The notes beneath the pieces are model-generated. The model ran no database searches. It was not told where the DNA came from and saw only the letters and a list, made by a program, of their open reading frames with translations. Below, piece after piece: positions 54,640 through 62,527 of a stretch of DNA of 64,000 nucleotides (the first letter of the stretch is position 1; each line of letters starts with the position of its first letter). The stretch is taken from the NCBI GenBank assembly GCA_947489705.1, contig CANLEQ010000019.1, positions 1-64,000 of the forward strand, written 5' to 3'. A program made the translations under genes and the position numbers. The stretch is from an uncultured Paracoccaceae bacterium (GTDB taxonomy: Bacteria > Pseudomonadota > Alphaproteobacteria > Rhodobacterales > Rhodobacteraceae).

Positions 54640-55809
54640 CTATTGCAGATCCGCGAAGGCGGCTTGCAGCCGCGCGACCGCCTCCTCGACACGGGACCGG
54701 GGCGTGGCGATGTTGAACCGCAGGAACGTCTCGCCGCCCTTGCCGAAGGTCGGCCCATGATTGGCCGCGATCCGCGCGCCCTTTTGCACGCGCTCGGTGA
54801 TCTCCCTGGGCGACATGCCTGTTCCCGCGAAATCGACCCAGGAGAGATACGTGGCCTCGAGCGGCATCGACGACACGCCGGGGATCGCATTCACGCCCGC
54901 GTCGAAGATCCGCCGGTTCTCGTCGAGATAGGGGATCAGCGCGTCGACCCAGGCCGCGCCGTCGGGCGAATAGGCGGCCGTCGCCATGTGCATCCCGAAC
55001 GCGTTGGGCGAGATCCCCATGGCGGCCATCCGCGCCCCGAACCGCGCGCGCAGCGCATCGTCGGCGATGGTGACGTTGCCGACATGGCACCCCGCGATGT
55101 TGAAGGTCTTGGTCGTGGCCGTCATCATCACCAGGCGGTCCTCGACCCCCTCGATCAGCGCCATCGGCGTGTGGGCATGGCCCGGAAAGACGAGGTCGTG
55201 ATGGATCTCGTCGGAGACGAGCGCCAGGTCGTGGCGACGCGCGAATTCGGCGACGCCCTCAAGTTCGTCGCGGGTCCAGACGCGTCCGCCGGGGTTGTGC
55301 GGCGAGCACAGGACCAGCATCTTCTCCCGGCCCGTCATCTGCGCGTCGAACGCGTCGAAATCAAGCGTGTAGCGGCCGTCCACCACCGGCATCTCGCATT
55401 CCACGACCTCGCGCTTGGCCGCTTTGATCACCCGGGCGAAGGCGTGGTAGACGGGCGTGAAGAGCACGACGCCGTCGCCCGGCTCGGTGAAGGCGTCGAC
55501 GCACATCGCGGTGCCGTTCACCAGCCCGCCGGTGGTGAAGACATGGGCCGGGTCGACCTTCCAGCCGTGGCGCTCCTCCATCCACCGGCAGATCGCCGCC
55601 TTGTAGGCTGCGTCATCGCCGAAATAGCCGTAGACCCCGTGATCCTGCATCGCGGCCACCGCCGCTTCGACGCAGGCGGGCGGGCGGAAATCCATGTCCG
55701 CCACCCACATGGGCAGGCCCTCGTCGGCGGGCACACCGTAGATCGGTTCCATCATGTCCCATTTGACGGAATGCGTGTTCGCACGGTCGATGATTTGGTC
55801 GAATGACAT
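54640..55809 (-). CDS. MalY/PatB family C-S lyase (putative cystathionine beta-lyase)
   Basis: A 389-aa PLP enzyme, aminotransferase fold type I. The Schiff-base Lys is in TATTKTFNIAGCHVG (about residue 234), with SDEIHHDL and CSPHNPGGRVW around it. MalY/PatB proteins cleave C–S bonds of cystathionine or related substrates and some double as regulators. The assignment to cystathionine beta-lyase is by family only. Divergent from def over 109 bp. Confidence 0.88.
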   Translation of the reverse strand: MSFDQIIDRANTHSVKWDMMEPIYGVPADEGLPMWVADMDFRPPACVEAAVAAMQDHGVYGYFGDDAAYKAAICRWMEERHGWKVDPAHVFTTGGLVNGTAMCVDAFTEPGDGVVLFTPVYHAFARVIKAAKREVVECEMPVVDGRYTLDFDAFDAQMTGREKMLVLCSPHNPGGRVWTRDELEGVAEFARRHDLALVSDEIHHDLVFPGHAHTPMALIEGVEDRLVMMTATTKTFNIAGCHVGNVTIADDALRARFGARMAAMGISPNAFGMHMATAAYSPDGAAWVDALIPYLDENRRIFDAGVNAIPGVSSMPLEATYLSWVDFAGTGMSPREITERVQKGARIAANHGPTFGKGGETFLRFNIATPRSRVEEAVARLQAAFADLQ

Positions 55810-55918
55810 GGGCGCTCCTGATCTGCTGGCTGCAAGGTGCCAGATCGCGCGTCAGGCTCAAGGGCAAACGGTGCCGCGGGCGGCGAGCTTCGTTGCATAA
55901 AAGCGCGGACCGGATTAC

Positions 55919-56449
55919 ATGCCCCGCATGACGATACGCCCCATATTGCTCCACCCCGATCCGCGCCTGAAGAAGGCGGCCGCCCCCGTGGGCGAGATCA
56001 CCGACGAGATCCGTGTGCTGGCCGCGGACATGCTCCAGACGATGTACGACGCGCCCGGCATCGGGCTCGCCGCGCCGCAGGTCGGCGCGATGGTACGCGT
56101 GCTGGTGATGGATTGCGTGAAGGAGGAGGGCACGGATCCACGGCCCATGGCCCTCGTCGATCCCGAGATCACCTGGGCGTCCGAAGAGACCGCCATCTAT
56201 GAGGAGGGCTGCCTCTCGATCCCCGAGCATTACGCCGATGTCGAGCGCCCGAGCGAGGTCGAGGTGCGCTGGACCACCCTCGAAGGCGGGACCGCCACCG
56301 AACGGTTCGGCGGGCTCTGGGCCACCTGCGTCCAGCACGAGATCGACCATCTCGACGGCAAGCTCTTCATCGACTATCTCAAGCCGCTGCGGCGGCAGAT
56401 GATCACCCGCAAGATGGTCAAGCTGAAGCGCGAACAGGCGCGGGCGTGA
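55919..56449 (+). CDS. def: Peptide deformylase
   Basis: A 176-aa metal-dependent deformylase that removes the formyl group from nascent chains. The three motifs are intact: GIGLAAPQVG, EGCLSIPE (metal Cys) and QHEIDHLDG (HExxH). The start is ATG 55919 or ATG 55928, three codons later; both fit. It heads a cluster with a 149-aa protein, a degenerate deformylase and fmt. Its stop overlaps the next GTG by GTGA. Confidence 0.96.
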   Translation: MPRMTIRPILLHPDPRLKKAAAPVGEITDEIRVLAADMLQTMYDAPGIGLAAPQVGAMVRVLVMDCVKEEGTDPRPMALVDPEITWASEETAIYEEGCLSIPEHYADVERPSEVEVRWTTLEGGTATERFGGLWATCVQHEIDHLDGKLFIDYLKPLRRQMITRKMVKLKREQARA

Positions 56450-56895
56450 CCGCGCCGCCGGTCTATGCGCCGCGCCCGGTGCGATCGCTGCCGGTCTGGA
56501 CGATCGGTCCCATGCGCGTGAAGCCCTACCATATCGGACAATCCGAGCCCGCCGAAACGCTGCGCGAGTCCGCCCGGGTCGAAGCCTCACGGATCGAGGT
56601 CGAAAGCGCCGCCGAAGGGGGCGCGCACGATCTGGGCTTCGCCGTGCTTCACGAGGGGCAGGGGGGCGCTTGGCTCCTGCTCGACTGGTGGGCGCATGGC
56701 GATATTCTGTGCCAGCGACTGAGCCTCGACGGGGGGCAAGGCTTCGAGGCCGTCGATGCGCGGCCGCTCGTCGCCTGCGTCTGGGAATTGCCGGTCATCC
56801 TTCACGAGCGCGACGCCTGGGTGCGGCACATGATGCGGGAGCCGTCTTCGCCCGAAGGATACCTGTCCGACCGGCTTCGCGCCGGGGTGGTCTGA
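56446..56895 (+). CDS. Conserved protein of unknown function in the def-fmt cluster
   Basis: A 149-aa soluble protein I cannot assign. It starts at a GTG that overlaps the def stop (GTGA) and its own stop overlaps the second deformylase start (TGATG), so it is translated in step with both. Visible features are a Trp-rich central strand region (AWLLLDWWAHGD) and acidic and basic patches; no membrane segment, signal or metal motif. Similar genes between two def-like genes are, as I recall, a habit of Rhodobacteraceae. A role linked to N-terminal processing is inferred from position only. Confidence 0.72.
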   Translation: MTAPPVYAPRPVRSLPVWTIGPMRVKPYHIGQSEPAETLRESARVEASRIEVESAAEGGAHDLGFAVLHEGQGGAWLLLDWWAHGDILCQRLSLDGGQGFEAVDARPLVACVWELPVILHERDAWVRHMMREPSSPEGYLSDRLRAGVV

Positions 56896-57389
56896 TGGCC
56901 GTTCGCCCCTGCATTCCCTGGCCCGACCCGCGGCTGAGGCGGGCGGCTGCCGGGGCGGGAGAGATCACCGACGAGACATTGTCGATCTGGGACGACATGG
57001 TCGACACGATGGAGGCGATGCCGGGCGTCGGGCTCGCCGCGCCGCAGATCGGGGTGATGCTGCGGCTCGCCGTCGTCGATGCGTCGGATGCGCGCGGACA
57101 GGCGGTCCGGATGGCCGATCCGGAGATCCTGCACGCCTCCGTGCAGCCGAGGATTCACGAAGAGGCGTCGCCGAACCTGCCCGGCGTGTCGGCCAAGATC
57201 GCGAGGCCGCGCGCCGTTACCGTGCGGTTCCGCGACGAGACCGGCACGTGGCGGAAACGCGATTTCGTGGGCCTCTGGGCCACCAGCGTGCAGCACCAGA
57301 TCGACCATCTCGACGGGCGGATGTATTTCGACCGGCTCGGCCGGGTCAAACGCGACATGCTGCTCAGGCGTGCCGCAAAACGGAGGTAG
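56895..57389 (+). CDS. Peptide deformylase-like protein lacking catalytic residues
   Basis: A 164-aa homologue of the upstream deformylase. The first motif GVGLAAPQIG is intact, but the EGCLS motif is replaced by EEASPNLPG, so the metal-binding Cys is lost, and the HExxH motif reads HQIDH, so the catalytic Glu is a Gln. Catalysis as a deformylase is therefore unlikely; binding of formyl-peptide or ribosome remains possible. Its ATG overlaps the preceding gene (TGATG). It precedes fmt by 6 nt. Confidence 0.9.
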   Translation: MAVRPCIPWPDPRLRRAAAGAGEITDETLSIWDDMVDTMEAMPGVGLAAPQIGVMLRLAVVDASDARGQAVRMADPEILHASVQPRIHEEASPNLPGVSAKIARPRAVTVRFRDETGTWRKRDFVGLWATSVQHQIDHLDGRMYFDRLGRVKRDMLLRRAAKRR

Positions 57390-57395
57390 TCGGCC

Positions 57396-58316
57396 ATGCG
57401 AATCGTCTTCATGGGAACGCCGGACTTTTCGGTCCCGCCGCTCGAGGCGCTGGTCGATGCGGGCCACGAGATCGCGGCAGTCTATACCCAGCCGCCCCGC
57501 CCGGCGGGCCGCGGCAAGAAGCCCCGCTTGGGCGCCGTTCACGCCCGCGCCGAGGCGCTGGGCCTGCCGGTCCGGCATCCCACGAGCCTGCGCGATGCCG
57601 ATACCCGCGCCGAATTCGCGGCGCTCGACGCCGACATCGCGGTGGTGGTGGCCTACGGGCTGATCCTGCCGCAGGCGGTGCTCGACGCGCCCGCCCGAGG
57701 ATGCCTCAACATCCACGCCTCGTTGCTTCCGCGCTGGCGGGGTGCGGCGCCCATCCATCGCGCGATCCTCGAAGGCGATGCGAGCACGGGAATATGCGTC
57801 ATGCGGATGGAGGCGGGCCTCGATACCGGGCCGGTCCTCATGCGGCGCGAAACCGGCATCGCGGCGACCGAGACGACCGGCGACCTGCACGACCGGCTGT
57901 CGGATCTGGGCGCCGCGATGATCGTCGAGGCGCTGGACCGGCTCGACACCCTCGCTCCGGATCCGCAGCCCGACGCGGGGGTGAGCTATGCCGCCAAGAT
58001 CGACAAGGCCGAGGCGCAGGTGGACTGGACCGCCCCGGCCGCCGAGGTCGATCGCAAGATCCGCGGCCTCTCGCCGTTTCCGGGCGCGTGGTGCGACATC
58101 GCGGGCGAGCGGGTAAAACTGCTGCGCTCGCGCGCGGCAGAGGGGCAGGGAACACCGGGCGAAATCCTCGGCGGGTTCGTCGTCGCGTGCGGAGACGGGG
58201 CGGTCGAGGTTCTGGAGGTGCAGCGGCCGGGCAAGCGCGCGACCAGTGCCGGGGACGCGCTGCGCGGCATGAAGCTGCCCGCGCGCCTTGACTTGCGGCC
58301 TAACGGGCGGGCTTGA
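57396..58316 (+). CDS. fmt: Methionyl-tRNA formyltransferase
   Basis: A 306-aa enzyme that formylates initiator Met-tRNA with 10-formyl-THF. The N-terminal formyltransferase domain carries [16 protein letters not shown] with the catalytic residues, and [15 protein letters not shown] at the start; the C-terminal OB-fold is present. It follows the def-like genes in the usual def-fmt linkage. Its end overlaps rnhA by 17 nt on the opposite strand. Confidence 0.97.
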   Translation: MRIVFMGTPDFSVPPLEALVDAGHEIAAVYTQPPRPAGRGKKPRLGAVHARAEALGLPVRHPTSLRDADTRAEFAALDADIAVVVAYGLILPQAVLDAPARGCLNIHASLLPRWRGAAPIHRAILEGDASTGICVMRMEAGLDTGPVLMRRETGIAATETTGDLHDRLSDLGAAMIVEALDRLDTLAPDPQPDAGVSYAAKIDKAEAQVDWTAPAAEVDRKIRGLSPFPGAWCDIAGERVKLLRSRAAEGQGTPGEILGGFVVACGDGAVEVLEVQRPGKRATSAGDALRGMKLPARLDLRPNGRA

Positions 58317-58758
58317 ACGGGGCCATGCCTTCGCGTGCCAGTTCGTCCGCACGCTCGTTCTCCGGATGGCCGGCATGGCCCTTGACCCATTCCCAGGTCA
58401 CGTCGTGCGTCGCCTGCGCCGCGTCGAGGCGCTTCCACAGGTCGTCGTTCTTCACGGGCTTCTTCGCGGAAGTCTTCCAGCCGTTGCGCTTCCAGCCGTG
58501 GATCCAGCTCGTCACGCCGTTCTTCACGTACTGGCTGTCGGTGACGATGGTGATCTGCGACGCGCGGTTGAGGCTTTCGAGCGCCGCGATCGCGGCCAGA
58601 AGCTCCATGCGATTGTTCGTCGTGCGCGCCTCGCCGCCCTGGAGATCGCGGGTCCGGACGACCGTGTCACCCTCGCGCGCGACCAGAAGCGTGCCCCAGC
58701 CTCCGGGGCCGGGATTTCCCGAACACGCACCGTCGGTATAGGCATAGAGTTTCGGCAT
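58300..58758 (-). CDS. rnhA: Ribonuclease HI
   Basis: A 152-aa enzyme that degrades RNA in RNA-DNA hybrids. The DEDD active site is recognisable: the first Asp in [11 protein letters not shown], Glu in RMELLAA, Asp in TDSQYV and the last Asp near the C-terminal ERADELAR. Length matches E. coli RNase HI. It converges with fmt, overlapping by 17 nt. Confidence 0.97.
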   Translation of the reverse strand: MPKLYAYTDGACSGNPGPGGWGTLLVAREGDTVVRTRDLQGGEARTTNNRMELLAAIAALESLNRASQITIVTDSQYVKNGVTSWIHGWKRNGWKTSAKKPVKNDDLWKRLDAAQATHDVTWEWVKGHAGHPENERADELAREGMAPFKPAR

Positions 58759-58829
58759 CGCGCGGGGTCCTCGGCAGGGCGTATCGCCCGCCTTCTAGGG
58801 CGCGCATCCCCCGCGCGCAATCCGGACGC

Positions 58830-59276
58830 CTAGAGGATGATGGGCAGAAGACACAGCACGACCACGATCGTTAGCATCACCCGCAGGACCATCCACCAGG
58901 GCGGTGCCAACCCCTGCCGCCAGAAGAGCCAGTCGAGCCCGAGGATGCCGATGAACCCCAGGCCCAGATAGATCGCCGCCGAAACGGGTCCGCCGCCGAC
59001 GAAGAAGAACGCCCAGAGCGCAGGGATCACCGAAAGCGCATAGCCGGTCGCGGCCACAGATCCGGTGGCGCGGGTCGCAAAGCCCCAGAGCGCCCCCGAC
59101 ATGAAGCTCAGGATCACCGTGCCGTAGGCGAGCTGCACGTAGGGCCCGATGAAGCGCGGCCCGATGGCCTGCGAGGCCCAGATCGCGAGCGACGGGAAGA
59201 GCATCGTCAGCGCGCCCCAGACGAATGGCAGAAGTCCGGCGAGGCCGAGGAGGAGGGGGGGCTTGGGTATGGTCAT
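58830..59276 (-). CDS. DUF3429 membrane protein
   Basis: A 148-aa protein with four to five hydrophobic helices, matching the DUF3429 family layout of small inner-membrane proteins (GLAGLLPF start, QLAYGTVILSFMSGALWG in the middle). No activity is known. The start at 59276 is the first Met before the first helix. It lies between rnhA and ispH on the same strand with no overlap. Confidence 0.82.
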   Translation of the reverse strand: MTIPKPPLLLGLAGLLPFVWGALTMLFPSLAIWASQAIGPRFIGPYVQLAYGTVILSFMSGALWGFATRATGSVAATGYALSVIPALWAFFFVGGGPVSAAIYLGLGFIGILGLDWLFWRQGLAPPWWMVLRVMLTIVVVLCLLPIIL

Positions 59277-59331
59277 GTGCGCGAAGATGGCCCGCCGGGA
59301 CCGCAAGGTCCAGCCGCGATCGGGATGTCGG

Positions 59332-60282
59332 CTAGGCCGGCTCCCGCAGGGCGCGGGGCACCTTGAACTCGACATTCTCGACGGCGGTCTCGACCATCTC
59401 GACGGTAACCTCGTAGCGGTCGTGGAAGGCGTTCACCACCTCGTCGATCAGCACTTCGGGCGCCGAGGCGCCCGCGGTGATGCCCATGCTGGAGATCCCG
59501 TCGAGTGCGCGCCAGTCGATGTCGGAGGCCCGCTGTACCAGCTGCGCATAGCCGCAGCCCGCCTTGGCGCCAACCTCGACCAGGCGCCGCGAATTGGACG
59601 AGTTGGGCGCCCCAACCACGAGCATCGCGTCGCATCTGGGCGCCATCGCCTTTACCGCTTCCTGCCGGTTGGTCGTGGCGTAGCAGATGTCTTCCTTGTG
59701 CGGTCCCACGATGGCAGGAAAGCGTGCCTTGAGGGCGGCGACGATATCGACGGTGTCGTCGACGCTCAAAGTCGTCTGCGTGATGAAGGCGAGGCGCTCG
59801 GGATCGCGCGGCTCGATCCGCGACACGTCCTCGGCGCTCTCGACCAGAATGACCTCGCCCTCGGGCAACTGGCCCATGGTTCCGAGCGTCTCGGGGTGGC
59901 CCGCGTGACCGATCATCACCATCTGAAGGCCGTTCGCGTGATGACGCTCGGCCTCGATATGGACCTTGCTGACTAGCGGGCAGGTCGCGTCGACGAACAC
60001 CATCTCGCGGGCACGCGCCTCGGCGGGAACGGCCTTGGGAACGCCATGGGCCGAGAAGATCACCGGCCGGTCCGACGGCGCCTCGTCCAGTTCCTCCACG
60101 AAGACGGCGCCCTTCTTGCGAAGATCGTCGACGACATAGCGGTTATGGACGATCTCGTGCCGCACGAAGACGGGGGATCCCCATTTCTCCAGCGCCATCT
60201 CGACGATCTTGATGGCGCGGTCCACGCCCGCGCAGAATCCGCGCGGTGCGGCCAGATAGAGTGTCAGGGGCGGCTTGGTCAT
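59332..60282 (-). CDS. ispH: 4-hydroxy-3-methylbut-2-enyl diphosphate reductase
   Basis: A 316-aa [4Fe-4S] enzyme, the last step of the MEP pathway, making IPP and DMAPP. The three cluster cysteines are in PRGFCAGV (C17), DATCPLVSK and [11 protein letters not shown]; the His and Glu of the active site are in AHGVP and HAGHPE. The start MTKPP at 60282 is chosen because the first Cys motif must be near the N-terminus. Confidence 0.97.
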   Translation of the reverse strand: MTKPPLTLYLAAPRGFCAGVDRAIKIVEMALEKWGSPVFVRHEIVHNRYVVDDLRKKGAVFVEELDEAPSDRPVIFSAHGVPKAVPAEARAREMVFVDATCPLVSKVHIEAERHHANGLQMVMIGHAGHPETLGTMGQLPEGEVILVESAEDVSRIEPRDPERLAFITQTTLSVDDTVDIVAALKARFPAIVGPHKEDICYATTNRQEAVKAMAPRCDAMLVVGAPNSSNSRRLVEVGAKAGCGYAQLVQRASDIDWRALDGISSMGITAGASAPEVLIDEVVNAFHDRYEVTVEMVETAVENVEFKVPRALREPA

Positions 60283-60373
60283 GGAATCCCTCCTGTCGGG
60301 ACCAGAGGTAGGCACCATCCGCGCCCGGGTAAAGGCGCCCGACGGCACGTCGTCGGCAATATGCCGCGAAAAA

Positions 60374-60808
60374 TCACATCAGGCCTGCGGTTGCCGCCGC
60401 CAGTACGGCATAGCGTCCCGCCTTGGCGATGCCGACCAACGTGAGGAACAGCCACAAGGGGACGCGCAACATGCCGGCGACCACGGTGATGGCATCTCCG
60501 AACGGCGCCCAGCTCAGCAGAAGCGACCAGAACCCCCAGCGATTGTACCAGTCGCGCGCCTTCGCAAGCTGCGTCTCGCTCGCCGGGAACCAGCGGCGAT
60601 CGCGGAACCGGTCGATGAGGCGGCCCAGCACGTAATTCACGACGGCGCCCAGGACGTTGCCGACGCTCGCGACGATCAGCAGCACCGTCAGGGACGCCGC
60701 CTCGCGAAGCTGGAGCGTGACGAAGACGATCTCGGACTGGAAAGGCAGGATCGTCGCGGCACCGAAGGCCGCGGCAAAGAGCAGCGCGAGAGGCCCGAGG
60801 GTCTCCAA
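60374..60808 (-). CDS. YqaA-like DedA/SNARE-associated family membrane protein
   Basis: A 144-aa membrane protein with four hydrophobic helices. The short layout and [25 protein letters not shown] and [18 protein letters not shown] segments match the YqaA branch of the DedA (VTT domain) family. DedA proteins are linked to membrane lipid scrambling and pH homeostasis; function here is inferred. It lies between ispH and the NYN gene on the minus strand. Confidence 0.87.
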   Translation of the reverse strand: METLGPLALLFAAAFGAATILPFQSEIVFVTLQLREAASLTVLLIVASVGNVLGAVVNYVLGRLIDRFRDRRWFPASETQLAKARDWYNRWGFWSLLLSWAPFGDAITVVAGMLRVPLWLFLTLVGIAKAGRYAVLAAATAGLM

Positions 60809-60824
60809 CGGCCCGGCTATTGCG

Positions 60825-61385
60825 TCACTCGTTCACGGCGCGCTGACTCGTATCTTCCCGCGGGGGACGTCCGACGATGTCGCGCAGCTCCTCCAGTTCG
60901 ATGAAATTGTCGGCCTGGCGGCGAAGCTCGTCGGCGATCATCGGCGGCTGGCTGCGGATCGTGGAGACCACCGAGACCCGGACGCCGGTCCGTTGCAGCG
61001 ATTCGACCAGCGGACGGAAATCGCCATCGCCGGAAAACAGCACCACGTGATCCAGCCGGGGCGCGAGTTCCATCGCATCCACGGTCAGTTCGATATCCAT
61101 GTTGCCCTTGACCTTGCGCCGGCCGTGGCTGTCGGTGAATTCCTTCGCGGGCTTCGTCACCATGGTGAAGCCGTTGTAATTCAACCAGTCGACAAGCGGG
61201 CGGATCGGCGAGTATTCGTCGTTCTCGAGCAAAGCTGTATAATAAAAGGCGCGCAGGAGTTTGCCGCGCCGCATGAATTCCTGGCGTAGCAGCTTGTAAT
61301 CGATGTCGAAGCCCAAAGCCTTGGCGGCAGCATACAAGTTCGAGCCATCAATGAACAACGCGAGACGTTCGTCGCGATAAAACAT
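60825..61385 (-). CDS. NYN domain (LabA/DUF88-like) protein
   Basis: A 186-aa protein with a PIN-like NYN fold. The first Asp motif is LFIDGSNLY (about residues 9–17), with further acidic residues in KGNMDIELTVDAM and VVLFSGDGDFRPLV. NYN domains are predicted metal-dependent ribonucleases; LabA-type members affect RNA or circadian output in cyanobacteria. The ATG at 61385 has AGGAA eight bases upstream. It diverges from folK over 109 bp. Confidence 0.9.
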   Translation of the reverse strand: MFYRDERLALFIDGSNLYAAAKALGFDIDYKLLRQEFMRRGKLLRAFYYTALLENDEYSPIRPLVDWLNYNGFTMVTKPAKEFTDSHGRRKVKGNMDIELTVDAMELAPRLDHVVLFSGDGDFRPLVESLQRTGVRVSVVSTIRSQPPMIADELRRQADNFIELEELRDIVGRPPREDTSQRAVNE

Positions 61386-61494
61386 CAAGTTTCCTTTTTA
61401 GGCTGCACCTCACGGAATCGCCTGAGGCGCGAATGTACAATTGTGATCAGACACATAATCTCCCTGCGAAAACGCGCAACAAGACATGACATAG

Positions 61495-62058
61495 ATGACG
61501 CAACGAAAGATCCACATCGCCCTGGGGGCGAACCTCCCCGGACCCGCGGGGACCCCCCTCGCAACCTTGCTGGCGGCTCTCAAGCACCTGAACAGGCGGG
61601 ATTTCATTCTTCATTCCGTCAGCGGGTTCAAACGTAGCGCAGCGGTTCCGGGGGGCAGCGGCCCCGACTTCGTGAATGCGGCCGCCACCTTCCTGAGCGG
61701 ATTGTCGCCTGACATGGTGCTGTCCCGGCTTCATTCGTGCGAAAGAAGTTTCGGCCGGTCCCGCTCAACCAGATGGGGACCGCGATGCGTCGATCTCGAC
61801 CTTATCGCGGTGGAACACGAGATCCTTCCGGATGTTCCCACGCTGCGCCGGTGGATCGATCTTCCGGTCGCGAGCCGAACGCGGCAGGCGCCGCGCCGGT
61901 TGATCCTGCCTCATCCCAGGTTGCAGGATCGCGCCTTCGTCCTGGTGCCGCTGGCCGAAATCGCGCGTGAGTGGCGGCATCCGCTGCTCGGGCGAACCGT
62001 CCCCCAGATGATCGCCGCCCTGCCGCCGGCCGAGGTCGCCGCGATCCTGCCTGCGTGA
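61495..62058 (+). CDS. folK: 2-amino-4-hydroxy-6-hydroxymethyldihydropteridine pyrophosphokinase
   Basis: A 187-aa enzyme that transfers pyrophosphate from ATP to the pterin in folate synthesis. HPPK motifs: [12 protein letters not shown] at the start, [13 protein letters not shown] (metal-binding Asp pair) and [20 protein letters not shown] near the end. The middle loop is slightly diverged from common forms. Another gene for the folate pool in this window, with the 5-formyl-THF cycloligase, gcvT and fmt. Upstream of rpoZ. Confidence 0.93.
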   Translation: MTQRKIHIALGANLPGPAGTPLATLLAALKHLNRRDFILHSVSGFKRSAAVPGGSGPDFVNAAATFLSGLSPDMVLSRLHSCERSFGRSRSTRWGPRCVDLDLIAVEHEILPDVPTLRRWIDLPVASRTRQAPRRLILPHPRLQDRAFVLVPLAEIAREWRHPLLGRTVPQMIAALPPAEVAAILPA

Positions 62059-62083
62059 CATCGCAATTCGACCGCGGTCCGCC

Positions 62084-62112
62084 TTGTCAATCCCCCAAAG
62101 ATGGACTAGGTC
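62084..62112 (+). promoter_or_regulatory. Candidate promoter of rpoZ-rsh
   Basis: TTGTCA (62084–62089), 17-nt spacer and TAGGTC (62107–62112). Transcription near 62119 would give a 27-nt leader with an AAGAGGTG ribosome site before rpoZ. Confidence 0.6.
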
Positions 62113-62145
62113 CCTACTTTCTCATTTCCGACCAAGAGGTGCCCC

Positions 62146-62499
62146 ATGGCCCGCGTGACCGTCGAAGATTGTGTCGATAAAGTTCCCAACCGGTTCGAGC
62201 TGGTGATGCTCGCCGCCCATCGCGCACGCGAAATCACGGCCGGTTCGCCCCCGACCGTCGACCGGGACAACGACAAGAATCCGGTCGTGTCGCTGCGCGA
62301 GATCGCCGAGGAGACCCAGCAGGCCAACGATCTGCGCGAGCGGATGATCGAATCCTATCAGACCCAGATCGAGGTCGACGAGCCCGAAGAGGATTCGATG
62401 TCGCTCCTCATGGGCGGCGAGCCGGACAAGCCCGCCGAGGACGACATGTCCGAAGAGAAGCTGCTGCGGGCGCTGATGGAAGCGCAGGGCCAGGGCTGA
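62146..62499 (+). CDS. rpoZ: DNA-directed RNA polymerase omega subunit
   Basis: A 117-aa subunit that stabilises beta' and contributes to the ppGpp site of RNA polymerase. The N-terminal [29 protein letters not shown] is diagnostic, followed by a long acidic tail typical of alphaproteobacteria. It lies 28 nt ahead of the (p)ppGpp synthetase gene, matching the functional link. Confidence 0.97.
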   Translation: MARVTVEDCVDKVPNRFELVMLAAHRAREITAGSPPTVDRDNDKNPVVSLREIAEETQQANDLRERMIESYQTQIEVDEPEEDSMSLLMGGEPDKPAEDDMSEEKLLRALMEAQGQG

Positions 62500-62527
62500 A
62501 CTGCACGGCGCGGGAAAGACGGGCCTG

